From assembly GCA_937913075.1 (NCBI GenBank), contig CALEPU010000149.1, positions 1 to 10,073 on the forward strand: DNA of 10,073 nt, in the 5' to 3' direction. This document shows, in pieces, positions 1-6,425 of the stretch. This stretch comes from an uncultured Clostridia bacterium (GTDB taxonomy: Bacteria; Bacillota; Clostridia; Christensenellales; CAG-138). The translations under genes were made by a program, and so were the position numbers. The notes beneath the pieces were generated by a model. The model had not been told where the DNA came from and did not search any database. It saw only the letters and a list, made by a program, of their open reading frames with translations. Numbering within the stretch: position 1 is the stretch's first letter; every line of letters starts with the position of its first letter.

Positions 1-71
1 CATAGCTCAGCTGGGAGAGCACTTGCCTTACAAGCAAGGGGTCATAGGTTCGAGCCCTATTGCGACCACCA
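1..71 (+). tRNA. tRNA-Val (anticodon TAC), 5' end cut by window
   Basis: The anticodon arm CTTGC/GCAAG encloses a loop with TAC, and the T arm ATAGG-TTCGAGC-CCTAT is intact. The 3' acceptor strand TGCGACC is followed by A and an encoded CCA (69-71). The window opens with the last two bases of the 5' acceptor strand (CA), so about five bases lie upstream. It is the first gene of a five-tRNA cluster, 10 bases before tRNA-Asp, and probably co-transcribed with it. Confidence 0.95.
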
Positions 72-81
72 AGAACATTGC

Positions 82-158
82 GGCCCGGTAGTTCAGTTGG
101 TTAGAATGCCAGCCTGTCACGCTGGAGGTCAGGGGTTCGAGCCCCCTTCGGGTCGCCA
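82..158 (+). tRNA. tRNA-Asp (anticodon GTC)
   Basis: Acceptor GGCCCGG (82-88) pairs with TCGGGTC (148-154), allowing two G-T pairs. The anticodon stem CCAGC/GCTGG holds a loop with GTC. Discriminator G is at 155 and encoded CCA at 156-158. It lies 5 bases before tRNA-Phe in the cluster. Confidence 0.96.
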
Positions 159-163
159 TATTT

Positions 164-239
164 GCCTCGGTAGCTCAGTTGGTAGAGCAAGGGACTGAAA
201 ATCCCTGTGTCGGTGGTTCAAGTCCACTCTGAGGCACCA
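164..239 (+). tRNA. tRNA-Phe (anticodon GAA)
   Basis: Acceptor GCCTCGG (164-170) pairs with CTGAGGC (229-235). The anticodon stem AGGGA/TCCCT encloses CTGAAAA, giving GAA. Discriminator A is at 236 and encoded CCA at 237-239. Only three bases separate it from tRNA-Gly, which fits a single processed precursor. Confidence 0.97.
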
Positions 240-242
240 CTC

Positions 243-318
243 GCGGGAATAGCTCATTTGGTAGAGCGCCGCCTTGCCAAGGCGGAGGTGGCGGGTTCGA
301 GCCCCGTTTCCCGCTCCA
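243..318 (+). tRNA. tRNA-Gly (anticodon GCC)
   Basis: Acceptor GCGGGAA (243-249) pairs with TTCCCGC (308-314). The anticodon stem CCGCC/GGCGG holds a loop with GCC. Discriminator T is at 315 and encoded CCA at 316-318. The CCA is also the first three bases of a long hairpin that follows immediately. Confidence 0.97.
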
Positions 319-354
319 TTTATTTAATCCCCCAACGGGGGATTAAATAAATGG
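316..354 (+). terminator. 18-bp hairpin overlapping the CCA end of tRNA-Gly
   Basis: The left arm 316-333 and right arm 337-354 are perfectly complementary (18 bp) around an AAC loop. The arms are five G-C pairs nearest the loop and then A/T-rich. The right flank is not a pure T run, so the U tract would be the arm itself. This is likely the end of the Val-Asp-Phe-Gly transcript, or a processing stem. The overlap with the tRNA CCA is unusual. The right arm is part of the direct repeat that follows. Confidence 0.55.
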
Positions 355-383
355 GCGTGAACCTGTGAAAGGTTCCCCACCTT
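331..383 (+). repeat. Direct repeat copy 1 (53 bp)
   Basis: The stretch starting CCCAACGGGGGATTAAATAA recurs at 534-585 with one substitution (T/C in a small hairpin loop) and one single-base indel. It contains the right arm of the preceding hairpin and a small hairpin GAACCT-GTGAA-AGGTTC. Confidence 0.9.
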
Positions 384-533
384 GTGGCGGTTCGAGGTTC
401 AAGACCGGTTCCCGAAAGGGAATTGCGAGCGTCCGGTGGACGGTTGCAAAGGTCGAGAACGGGCGGCCTTGAGAGCGAAGCGAACAGCCCGCCCCGTGGA
501 CTTGCCGGAAAGCATCCAATCGTCTAATTCCCA
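384..533. other. Hairpin-rich spacer between the two direct repeats
   Basis: No credible gene is seen in 384-533. Several short inverted repeats sit side by side: TTCCC-GAAA-GGGAA (408-421), CGTCC-GGT-GGACG (430-442), and GGGCGG (461-466) with CCGCCC (489-494). An open reading frame on the - strand across here is the known artefact of reading antisense to a tRNA and is not a gene. The stretch could be a structured RNA or an intergenic repeat element. Its function is unknown. Confidence 0.45.
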
Positions 534-585
534 CCCAACGGGGGATTAAATAAATGGGCGTGAACCTGCGAAAGGTCCCCACCTT
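534..585 (+). repeat. Direct repeat copy 2 (52 bp)
   Basis: It matches 331-383 except for one substitution and one missing T. Here the left arm of the long hairpin is not preserved: upstream is TAATTCCCACC instead of the perfect complement. Only a weak 8-bp stem is possible. It lies 18 bases before tRNA-Cys. Confidence 0.9.
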
Positions 586-603
586 CAATAAAACAAAATA
601 CTC

Positions 604-677
604 GGCACCATAGCCAAGCGGTAAGGCAGCGGTCTGCAAAATCGCCATCTCCAGTTCGATTCTGGATGGTGCCTCCA
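604..677 (+). tRNA. tRNA-Cys (anticodon GCA)
   Basis: Acceptor GGCACCA (604-610) pairs with TGGTGCC (667-673). The anticodon stem GCGGT/ATCGC encloses CTGCAAA, giving GCA. Discriminator T is at 674 and encoded CCA at 675-677. It is separated from the four upstream tRNAs by the repeat region, and no clear promoter of its own is visible. Confidence 0.96.
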
Positions 678-720
678 AAAACCGGCACACCCCACGTGGG
701 TGTGTTGGTTTTTGGAGGCA
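670..720 (+). terminator. 23-bp terminator hairpin overlapping the 3' end of tRNA-Cys
   Basis: Arms 670-692 and 698-720 pair over 23 bp (two G-T pairs) around a 5-base loop. The inner GC-rich stem followed by GGTTTTT (707-713) is a typical intrinsic terminator, and CCAAAAACC on the left makes it bidirectional. The outer eight base pairs use the last bases of the tRNA-Cys gene (TGCCTCCA), so the terminator stem competes with the tRNA acceptor strand. It ends the tRNA cluster. Confidence 0.75.
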
Positions 721-821
721 ATGCCCGTTGCTTAGCAAACTGCGTTCAATTCAGAGGATTTTCGATCTGCGAGGCAACTGCGTGTAAAAAATCGTTAAAC
801 TGAAAGCCGCGTAAAACGTCT

Positions 822-864
822 AAAAAAGAGGCTGCTGCCTGCTGCACGTTCCATTTGCAGCCTC
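822..864 (-). terminator. Possible - strand intrinsic terminator
   Basis: GAGGCTGC (828-835) and GCAGCCTC (857-864) form an 8-bp stem. Six A's at 822-827 become a T run on the - strand. No - strand gene is recognisable upstream of it, so its purpose is unclear. The rest of 721-911 shows no gene. Confidence 0.35.
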
Positions 865-911
865 CCGTTATTTGCGCTCCGCACAGTCTTCGCATAGGTT
901 TTATCTCGTAC

Positions 912-940
912 TTGAAAAATACCGCTGTATGAAGTATAAT
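912..940 (+). promoter_or_regulatory. Sigma-A promoter of the DUF1015 gene
   Basis: The -35 is TTGAAA (912-917) and the -10 is TATAAT (935-940), 17 bases apart. A GCGGC-GCA-GCCGC hairpin (948-960) would sit at the 5' end of the transcript. The start codon follows about 50 bases after the expected start site. Confidence 0.8.
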
Positions 941-996
941 CAAAATTGCGGCGCAGCCGCTTATAAACGACTATAATATTCAACGGAGGCTATATT

Positions 997-2340
997 ATGG
1001 ATCCCAAATTTGCAAACAATGCCGGCGTATGTGTGCCGGAGATCGTCTTCCCCGCGAAGGGCGTCGATCTTACCAGGTGGGCTTGCGTTGCCTGCGACCA
1101 GTACACTTCCCAGCCAGATTATTGGCAGGGCTGTGAGGCTGTCGTCGGGGATGCTCCCTCCACTTTGCGCATAATGCTGCCGGAAATATATCTGGACAAG
1201 CCCGGCGAGGAGGAGCGCATCGCAGCCATTCGCAAGGCAATGGATCAGTATATGAAGGACGGCACTCTTCAAAACCTTGGCCGCGGCTTTATGCTGACCC
1301 GCCGCACCGTCGACGGCAAGACCCGCACCGGCCTCATCGTTGCGCTCGATTTGGAGTGTTACGATTACAACAAGGGCTCCACAACGCTGATAAGGGCGAC
1401 CGAGGGCACCATAGTAGAGAGGATACCGCCCCGCCTTCGCATTCGTGACGGCGCTCCCTTGGAGCTGCCTCATATCATCGTACTCATCGACGACGAGAAA
1501 AAGACGGTCATCGAGCCGCTGTACGCCGCAGTCAGAAATACAGAGAAGACCTACGATTTCGAGCTCATGCAGAAGGGCGGTCATATTGAGGGTTGGTTTA
1601 TCGACGGCGAGCAGATGATCGAGAATGCCATAGCCGCTATCGAGGGGCTTATCGACCCCAACAAGTACGGTCGTGAGATGGCGCCCCTGCTCTTTGCAAT
1701 GGGCGACGGCAACCACTCCTTCGCAACCGCAAAGGCCAACTGGGAGAAGCTGAAGGCTTCCTTGCCCGAGGACCAGAGGGAGAACCATCCCGCGAGGTAT
1801 GCGCTTGTAGAGCTGGAGAACGTTCATGACGACGGCATAGTGTTCGAGCCGATACATCGCGTTATCTTCAACGTCAGCACCAAGAAATTCCTTGCGGACC
1901 TTAAAGCGAAGCTTGCACAGCAGAACCCCGGCGGCATCGTCGATATTCAGCTCTTTGAGTCCGAGCGCAGGTTCAACCGCTGCTTCGAGCGCGCTGTCGC
2001 CGAGGGCGGCCATGTGATCCCCGTGATAATCCAGGGCAAGCGCGGCTTCATCGCCGTAAAGAAGCCCACCGCTCAGCTCGAGGTCGGCACCTTGCAGGCG
2101 GCTCTCGACGTCGTGCTTAAAGCCACAAAGGGCGCGGTCATAGACTATATCCATGGCGAGGACGTTGTAAACGATCTCGGCTCCAAGTTCGGCAATATAG
2201 GCTTCCTGCTCCCCTCCATGGACAAGTCCGCCCTGTTCAAGACCGTAGTCTTCGACGGCGCACTGCCCCGCAAGACCTTCTCCATGGGCGAGGCCCATGA
2301 GAAGAGGTACTATCTCGAGTGCAGGAATATAGCGAAGTAA
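997..2340 (+). CDS. DUF1015 family protein
   Basis: The 447-residue product has the hallmarks of the DUF1015 family (PF06245): CDQYTSQPDYW near residues 33-43, a central RATEGTIVERIPPRLRIRDG block at 133-152, and the glycine-rich MGDGNHSFATAK motif at 235-246. Full length for the family. ATG 997 is chosen because GGAGG (985-989) sits 7 bases upstream and a strong promoter precedes it. Transcription ends at a terminator 20 bases downstream, so the gene is monocistronic. The DGNH motif resembles the DGHHR motif of the ParB/SerK-like fold, and a phosphotransfer role (for example free-serine kinase) has been suggested for relatives. That is family inference, not visible proof. It is a soluble cytoplasmic protein with no signal peptide or membrane segment. 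A long antisense frame over the gene is a by-product of GC-rich codon use. Confidence 0.93.
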   Translation: MDPKFANNAGVCVPEIVFPAKGVDLTRWACVACDQYTSQPDYWQGCEAVVGDAPSTLRIMLPEIYLDKPGEEERIAAIRKAMDQYMKDGTLQNLGRGFMLTRRTVDGKTRTGLIVALDLECYDYNKGSTTLIRATEGTIVERIPPRLRIRDGAPLELPHIIVLIDDEKKTVIEPLYAAVRNTEKTYDFELMQKGGHIEGWFIDGEQMIENAIAAIEGLIDPNKYGREMAPLLFAMGDGNHSFATAKANWEKLKASLPEDQRENHPARYALVELENVHDDGIVFEPIHRVIFNVSTKKFLADLKAKLAQQNPGGIVDIQLFESERRFNRCFERAVAEGGHVIPVIIQGKRGFIAVKKPTAQLEVGTLQAALDVVLKATKGAVIDYIHGEDVVNDLGSKFGNIGFLLPSMDKSALFKTVVFDGALPRKTFSMGEAHEKRYYLECRNIAK

Positions 2341-2358
2341 AAAACGATCAAGCTGTTG

Positions 2359-2383
2359 AAGGAGCGCGCATGCGCTCCTTTTT
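2359..2383 (+). terminator. Intrinsic terminator after the DUF1015 gene
   Basis: GGAGCGC (2361-2367) and GCGCTCC (2372-2378) enclose a GCAT loop, extended by two A-T pairs, and the stem runs into five T's (2379-2383). It is a textbook terminator 19 bases after the stop codon. Confidence 0.92.
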
Positions 2384-2457
2384 CGTTCCATAATTTACAA
2401 TTTATTAACAATTTCCCCTTATCCTTATGGTATCATATTGGAAAAGGAGGTGGGGCA

Positions 2458-3021
2458 ATGTTTTTTACCTACTATCTTGAAGAGTTTCTTGTCCTGCTGG
2501 GGGTCGGCGCGGCTGTTGCGCTGCCGATAAAGCTTTTGAAGAAGCGCCCATGGTGGTGGGGCGTTTTCCTCGCGTTCTTCATCGCGTACTGCCTTATCGC
2601 GTTTTTCGAGATAGTCCGTCCCTTTGAGAGCTTCGGTGCGCCGGGGGCGACGAACAGGCTGGCATTCAACCTCATACCCTTCGTCGAAGGCTTCGACAGG
2701 GACGCAATAGAAAACATCGTCTGCGCGCTTCCGTTCGGCTTCCTGCTGCCCCTCGTTTTTGACCGCTTTCGCTTTAAAAATGCGCTGCTCGCAGGGGCTG
2801 GCTTCGGGCTTTTAATGGAGCTTTCACAGCTCGCGCTCTATTTCATACACGGGCGTTTTTCACTGCGGGTGATAGACGTAACCGACGTGATCTGCAATTT
2901 TTTAGGGACGGTCCTCGGCTGGTGCCTATTCGCTGTGGTAACGCTGCTCGTCTATTGGCTGCACGGCAGGGGCGTGGACTGCTCGCTTTTTCGCTATATT
3001 AAAGAGCGAGACATCAAATGA
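2458..3021 (+). CDS. VanZ-like integral membrane protein
   Basis: The 187-residue protein matches the VanZ-like family (PF04892). It has hydrophobic segments at about 8-26, 33-53, 86-102, 107-129 and 143-167. It carries the family motifs NLIPF (71-75), N..C.LPFGFLLP (86-98), E..Q (121-124) and R..D..D...N..G...G (137-154). ATG 2458 is chosen over the longer frame from 2356 because AAGGAGG (2444-2450) lies 7 bases upstream and the extra residues would run through the preceding terminator. VanZ relatives are linked to teicoplanin resistance and envelope stress, but most chromosomal copies have no proven role. Nothing here points to a van cluster. It ends 16 bases before the next promoter. Confidence 0.9.
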   Translation: MFFTYYLEEFLVLLGVGAAVALPIKLLKKRPWWWGVFLAFFIAYCLIAFFEIVRPFESFGAPGATNRLAFNLIPFVEGFDRDAIENIVCALPFGFLLPLVFDRFRFKNALLAGAGFGLLMELSQLALYFIHGRFSLRVIDVTDVICNFLGTVLGWCLFAVVTLLVYWLHGRGVDCSLFRYIKERDIK

Positions 3022-3036
3022 TATCTTTTAATGTGG

Positions 3037-3065
3037 TTGCTTCACGCGGCAAAAGATGGTATAAT
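3037..3065 (+). promoter_or_regulatory. Promoter of the secreted-protein gene
   Basis: TTGCTT (3037-3042) and TATAAT (3060-3065) are 17 bases apart. TGG directly before the -10 makes an extended -10. It leaves a leader of roughly 100 bases before the GTG start. Confidence 0.75.
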
Positions 3066-3169
3066 TATAAGAACGGATGAAAATATATTTTAATTCCGGT
3101 CGAAAACCGTGAAACCGCCGAGCGGTTTTGTACGTCTTATTATATAAGAGAGAATGGGGGGTGTTTGCC

Positions 3170-4162
3170 GTGCGCGTGATAAAACGATTGCTTGCCGCTT
3201 TGATAGCGGGCTGCTTCGCGTTGGGACTTACGCTTGCGGCAGTCACCGTTACCGAGCATGAGGTCAACGCGGCGTCCGTTACGCCCTCCGAGGTGCCGTC
3301 CATGCGTCGCAGCTATCGTGACGCATCCTGCGTGGTGCTCGCTACCTGCCTAAGCTCTTATAAGACTCCGGGCGGCAGTGAAAACAGCCTTTTCAAGGTC
3401 GATACGGTCTACGACGGCGATTTGTCCGAGGGCAAGCTTATAAATATTTCCGCCTATGCGGTAGAAGGGCAGAGCTATCTGCTTTATCTGCGCGAGGGCG
3501 GCGGCGCGAACTATGCAGAGGACGAGGCTTCGTTCTCCTCCGTTACGGAGGGGCTGATACCCGTGCGCGACGGCGTTGCCGAGCTCGGCGGCACTGAGTA
3601 CAGCCTTTCTTCGATAATTGCCGATCTTGAAGAGCAGCGCAGCGTTATATGGGTGCCTGCGCAGAGCTATTATTATAACAATGCGGAGGAGCTTATCTCC
3701 GCCTGCGACGATATTGTGATCTGCCGTGTGACTGCCGTGACTTCTCCCACGCCCATGCTCTGCCGCTCCGAGGAGCGCGGAGAGAGCGTTACGAGCACAA
3801 TAGAGCAGACCTTCGTCACTTTAAAGGTCGAGAACAGCTTTGGCGGCATATACTCCTACGGCGATAAGCTCACCGTGGCGCTTGCGCCCACCCATGCGCA
3901 GAGCGTGATAAACGCTACCGATCTCGCGGCAGTCTCATTCGATGCTTCCCCTGATATGCCCAAGGCAGGGCAGGAGTACGTATTCTTCCTGCTGCGCAGT
4001 GCCGACGCTAAGAGCGAGCTGCATTTTGCCGTCAACCCCTATCAGGGCTTCATAAGGCTCAACGGCGACGCGCTGGGCGTCCGCGGGTATAACACGGCGC
4101 TTGCCGGATACCCGACATTAGGCTCGTTTGCTGAGCTTATTAATGAGATAAAGGGCTTTTGA
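3170..4162 (+). CDS. Secreted protein of unknown function with two related halves
   Basis: The family is not recognised. From GTG 3170 the product is 330 residues. GTG 3170 is preferred because a G-rich binding site (GGGGGG, 3156-3161) lies 8 bases upstream and it places a classic signal peptide at the N-terminus: basic RVIKR, a hydrophobic stretch at 7-25, and a likely cut after VNA (residue 34). TTG 3128 and GTG 3161 are possible longer starts. The mature part seems internally duplicated. Residues about 50-140 (CVVLATCLSS, FKVDTVYDGDLSEGK, EGQSYLLYLRE, EGLIPVRDG) line up with 177-305 (DIVICRVTAV, LKVENSFGGIYSYGD, AGQEYVFFLLRS, QGFIRLNGD). There is no lipobox, sortase signal or transmembrane anchor, so it is probably released or loosely surface-bound. 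Its own promoter suggests independent expression. Confidence 0.85.
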   Translation: MRVIKRLLAALIAGCFALGLTLAAVTVTEHEVNAASVTPSEVPSMRRSYRDASCVVLATCLSSYKTPGGSENSLFKVDTVYDGDLSEGKLINISAYAVEGQSYLLYLREGGGANYAEDEASFSSVTEGLIPVRDGVAELGGTEYSLSSIIADLEEQRSVIWVPAQSYYYNNAEELISACDDIVICRVTAVTSPTPMLCRSEERGESVTSTIEQTFVTLKVENSFGGIYSYGDKLTVALAPTHAQSVINATDLAAVSFDASPDMPKAGQEYVFFLLRSADAKSELHFAVNPYQGFIRLNGDALGVRGYNTALAGYPTLGSFAELINEIKGF

Positions 4163-4167
4163 TCAAG

Positions 4168-4198
4168 GATGATAATCACGCCATTAACATTTATCATC
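4168..4198 (+). other. Hairpin after the secreted-protein gene
   Basis: GATGATAA (4168-4175) and TTATCATC (4191-4198) form an 8-bp stem with a 15-base loop, six bases after the stop codon. No T run follows, so it is only a weak terminator candidate. From here to 4275 the DNA is AT-rich with no gene. TTGATA at 4212-4217 and TATAAA at 4242-4247 are promoter-like but too far apart. Confidence 0.35.
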
Positions 4199-4275
4199 GG
4201 GCATAACGTTGTTGATAAAATGGGCACTATACGACACTGTATATAAATATTGCGGTTGGACAGAGGGGACATCAT

Positions 4276-5286
4276 ATGAAAAAACTAATTAAAGATATAA
4301 CAAGACGATTTCTCTATGTTTTGCCGACTCAATTCAGCCGACAGCTACTTCCTTTGTTTTCAAGAATAATTGGCGCAGATGAAGCACAAAAAATTGCATT
4401 AACGCGATTTGTTAGTAAACTTATGCTGAACTACGACAAAATTGCTCGCAGATTAGTTAAGCGCGGGAAGGTAATGTACATTAATAAGATGCAATGGTCA
4501 GGTTCGTATTTCAATATTGCAATTCTGAACAACTTATTGAGTTTAGTGATTTATTCTTTATACCTCGGGTATGTACCCATTATTCAGATCAACGAGGACG
4601 CGGAATGCAATTTTTCATGGTGGTGGTTTTTTAAACAGCCTTTGGAACAATACACTAAGGATTTAAAGATAAGGGCAAGTAAGACCATGAAAAAGGTTCA
4701 AGTGAGTTATTCTCCTGGATGGTTATTTTCGCAGACGGGAGAATGGCATGATCAATGGCACTTTATTTATCATACATTTGTTAAGCTAAACGATACAACT
4801 CAAAAATATGTTGATTCTGAAAATACCGCTCTGGGAGATTTAGACAATGTGCTGGGAGTACTTGTAAGAGGAACTGATTATACTTCCACAAAGCCGAAGG
4901 GCCATCCGATTCAGCCTGAATTAAACGACGTGCTTATGAAAGCCCGAGAAGTGCTCGAGAATAATCAATATCGAGCGATATATGTTGCTACCGAAGACGA
5001 AACGTATTTCAACGCATTTGCGTTGGAATTTGGAACCGAAAAAGTTCTAAGCAACGAGAGGGTTTACTATGATAAAAAGTATATTCCGGGCACGCTGATA
5101 GGTAGCATCCACTTTGATAGAGAAAATGATAATTACCAAAAATCACTTGAATACCTGTCTTCCATGATACTGTTGTCCAGGTGTAGCAGCTTAGTTGCAG
5201 GAAACTGCGGTGGCACTTGCTTTGCACTTTTATATGCAAGGGAGCCTTTTCGCATATGCAATATCTTCAACAAGGGCTTATATTGA
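4276..5286 (+). CDS. Putative fucosyltransferase-like glycosyltransferase
   Basis: The 336-residue protein resembles enzymes of the GT-B fucosyltransferase superfamily (NodZ/GT23, GT11, O-FucT). The key motif is GVLVRGTDYTSTKPKGHP at 194-211, comparable to the HxRRxD nucleotide-sugar binding motif. Later come YVATEDE (236-242) and AGNCGGTCFA (308-317), which match the usual D/E-containing strand and C-terminal loop. The His of the motif is Leu here. GAGGGG lies 7-8 bases before ATG 4276. There is no signal peptide, but an aromatic and hydrophobic stretch at 84-120 could touch the membrane. A likely job is adding a sugar to a surface polysaccharide, though donor and acceptor cannot be read from sequence. 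Codon use is clearly more AT-rich (AAA, ATT, TTA) than in the genes on both sides, which suggests acquisition by transfer. No other polysaccharide genes are nearby. Confidence 0.72.
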   Translation: MKKLIKDITRRFLYVLPTQFSRQLLPLFSRIIGADEAQKIALTRFVSKLMLNYDKIARRLVKRGKVMYINKMQWSGSYFNIAILNNLLSLVIYSLYLGYVPIIQINEDAECNFSWWWFFKQPLEQYTKDLKIRASKTMKKVQVSYSPGWLFSQTGEWHDQWHFIYHTFVKLNDTTQKYVDSENTALGDLDNVLGVLVRGTDYTSTKPKGHPIQPELNDVLMKAREVLENNQYRAIYVATEDETYFNAFALEFGTEKVLSNERVYYDKKYIPGTLIGSIHFDRENDNYQKSLEYLSSMILLSRCSSLVAGNCGGTCFALLYAREPFRICNIFNKGLY

Positions 5287-5379
5287 TTGTTTATATTACA
5301 AGCATTATCTTGAATTGGGATTAGTACTAATTTTAGAAATACACCTTTCGATTTGACGATGGCAGGTCTCATTTCGCGC
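5287..5379. other. AT-rich tail of the glycosyltransferase segment
   Basis: No gene is seen. A perfect 12-base palindrome, ATTAGTACTAAT, lies at 5320-5331. No T-tailed hairpin ends the glycosyltransferase transcript here. Base composition returns to GC-rich at about 5360. Confidence 0.4.
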
Positions 5380-5408
5380 TTGCCAAATCGACAAAAATCT
5401 CCTATAAT
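5380..5408 (+). promoter_or_regulatory. Sigma-A promoter of the lipid kinase gene
   Basis: TTGCCA (5380-5385) and TATAAT (5403-5408) are exactly 17 bases apart. The expected start site at about 5415 falls inside a perfect palindrome, and the leader contains a CCGCG-GCTCT-CGCGG hairpin (5429-5443). Confidence 0.85.
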
Positions 5409-5423
5409 ATTTCCCGGGAAATA
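5408..5423. promoter_or_regulatory. 16-base palindrome at the start site, possible operator
   Basis: TATTTCCCGGGAAATA is perfectly self-complementary. It begins on the last base of the -10 and covers the expected transcription start, a usual place for a repressor site. No regulator gene is adjacent, so the binding protein is unknown. Confidence 0.45.
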
Positions 5424-5463
5424 ACTCGCCGCGGCTCTCGCGGTAAAGCTTCGGAGGCATTAC

Positions 5464-6321
5464 ATGAGCAGATTTCATGTGCTTTATAACCCGCTCGCCA
5501 ATAACGGCGTGGGCGAGGCGGCATTTAAAACCGTTAAGGGGCTGCTGCCCGGCGGCGCCGAGGCGATAGGTCACGATATTACAAAGATAGACGATATGCG
5601 CGCGTTTGTCGCTTCGCTCAACGGGGAGGACGAGCTCGTCGTCTGCGGCGGCGACGGCACTCTGAGCCGCTTTGCAAACGATATGGGTCAAGAGCCCATA
5701 GGCCGTGAGGTCTATTACTTCGCCGCAGGTACGGGCAACGACTTCCTGCGCGATATCGGCAAGACTGCGGCAGACGGCATAATACCCGTGGGCAAGTATC
5801 TTACAGGCTTGCCGAGGGTCAACGTCAAGAATATCAGCGCGCTGTTCATCAACGGCATAGGCTACGGCATCGACGGCTATTGCTGCGAGGTCGCGGATGA
5901 GCTCAAAAAAAAGAGCAGCAAGCCGATAAATTATACCTCGATAGCGATAAAGGGGCTGCTGTTCCATTTCAAGCCCGTCAACGCAAAGGTCACAGTGGAC
6001 GGCAAGACCCGCACTTATAATAAGGTCTGGCTCGCGCCCACCATGAAGGGAAGGTTCTTCGGCGGCGGCATGATGCCTACGCCCGCACAGGATAGGCTCG
6101 ATTCATCCGGCAAGGTGTCCGTCATGGTCTACCACGGCATAGGCAAGCTGCGCGCTTTAATGATTTTCCCGCAGATCTTCAGCGGCGGACACGTTAAGCA
6201 TACCTCCATGTGCGACGTGCTTACAGGGCATGAGGTCAAGGTGGAGTTTGACAGACCAACTGCTCTGCAAATAGACGGCGAGACCGTGCTTGCCGTGAGC
6301 GAATACACCGTTAAGGCTTGA
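5464..6321 (+). CDS. Diacylglycerol/sphingosine kinase-like lipid kinase (YegS/DagK family)
   Basis: The 285-residue product belongs to the diacylglycerol kinase catalytic family (PF00781, YegS/BmrU/DgkB type). It begins with the nucleotide-binding strand FHVLYNPLANNG (4-15). CGGDGTLSRF at 61-70 is the signature ATP-binding loop, and AAGTGNDFLRDI at 87-98 is the second conserved loop. GGGMMPTPAQDRLDSG-like sequence (200-216) and QIDGE (269-273) match the C-terminal beta-sandwich domain. Such enzymes phosphorylate diacylglycerol or similar lipids at the inner membrane face to return them to phosphatidic acid. The exact substrate cannot be read here. GGAGG (5453-5457) is 6 bases before the ATG. 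Length and motifs are complete, so the enzyme should be active. Codon use matches the DUF1015 and VanZ genes, marking it as resident. Confidence 0.92.
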   Translation: MSRFHVLYNPLANNGVGEAAFKTVKGLLPGGAEAIGHDITKIDDMRAFVASLNGEDELVVCGGDGTLSRFANDMGQEPIGREVYYFAAGTGNDFLRDIGKTAADGIIPVGKYLTGLPRVNVKNISALFINGIGYGIDGYCCEVADELKKKSSKPINYTSIAIKGLLFHFKPVNAKVTVDGKTRTYNKVWLAPTMKGRFFGGGMMPTPAQDRLDSSGKVSVMVYHGIGKLRALMIFPQIFSGGHVKHTSMCDVLTGHEVKVEFDRPTALQIDGETVLAVSEYTVKA

Positions 6322-6368
6322 TAAAACAGGCAAACGCAGACCCGCACAAAATATTTTTCAAAAAGGGC

Positions 6369-6396
6369 TTGCATTTTGCCGCGGAATGTGTATAAT
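6369..6396 (+). promoter_or_regulatory. Promoter of the Val/Gln tRNA genes
   Basis: TTGCAT (6369-6374) and TATAAT (6391-6396) are 16 bases apart. The tRNA begins 30 bases after the -10. A CGCTTG-AAAAA-AGCG-like stem (6405-6420) lies in the short leader. Confidence 0.8.
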
Positions 6397-6425
6397 AAAA
6401 CATGCGCTTGAAAAAAGCGCAGCTC

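Noticed and set aside
331..585. CRISPR array
   Set aside because: There are only two copies, 52-53 bp long, with a 150-base spacer and no cas genes. This is a direct repeat pair, not an array.
343..738. 131-residue - strand frame over the tRNA-Cys region
   Set aside because: It contains the familiar antisense-of-tRNA peptide (SRIELEMAILQTAALPLGYGA) and runs through hairpins and repeats, so it is an artefact.
961..2391. 476-residue - strand frame opposite the DUF1015 gene
   Set aside because: It mirrors a clear family gene with promoter, binding site and terminator on the + strand. The antisense frame is open because of GC-rich codon use and has no binding site.
2356..2457. N-terminal extension of the VanZ-like protein
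   Set aside because: It would start inside the preceding terminator. ATG 2458 has a strong AAGGAGG site and gives the usual family start.
2458..3021. Glycopeptide resistance locus
   Set aside because: A VanZ-like protein alone is common on chromosomes, and no vanA/B, vanH, vanX or vanRS genes are present.
5305..5967. 220-residue - strand frame opposite the lipid kinase
   Set aside because: It overlaps the promoter and the GGDGT-containing gene, and no family features are seen.
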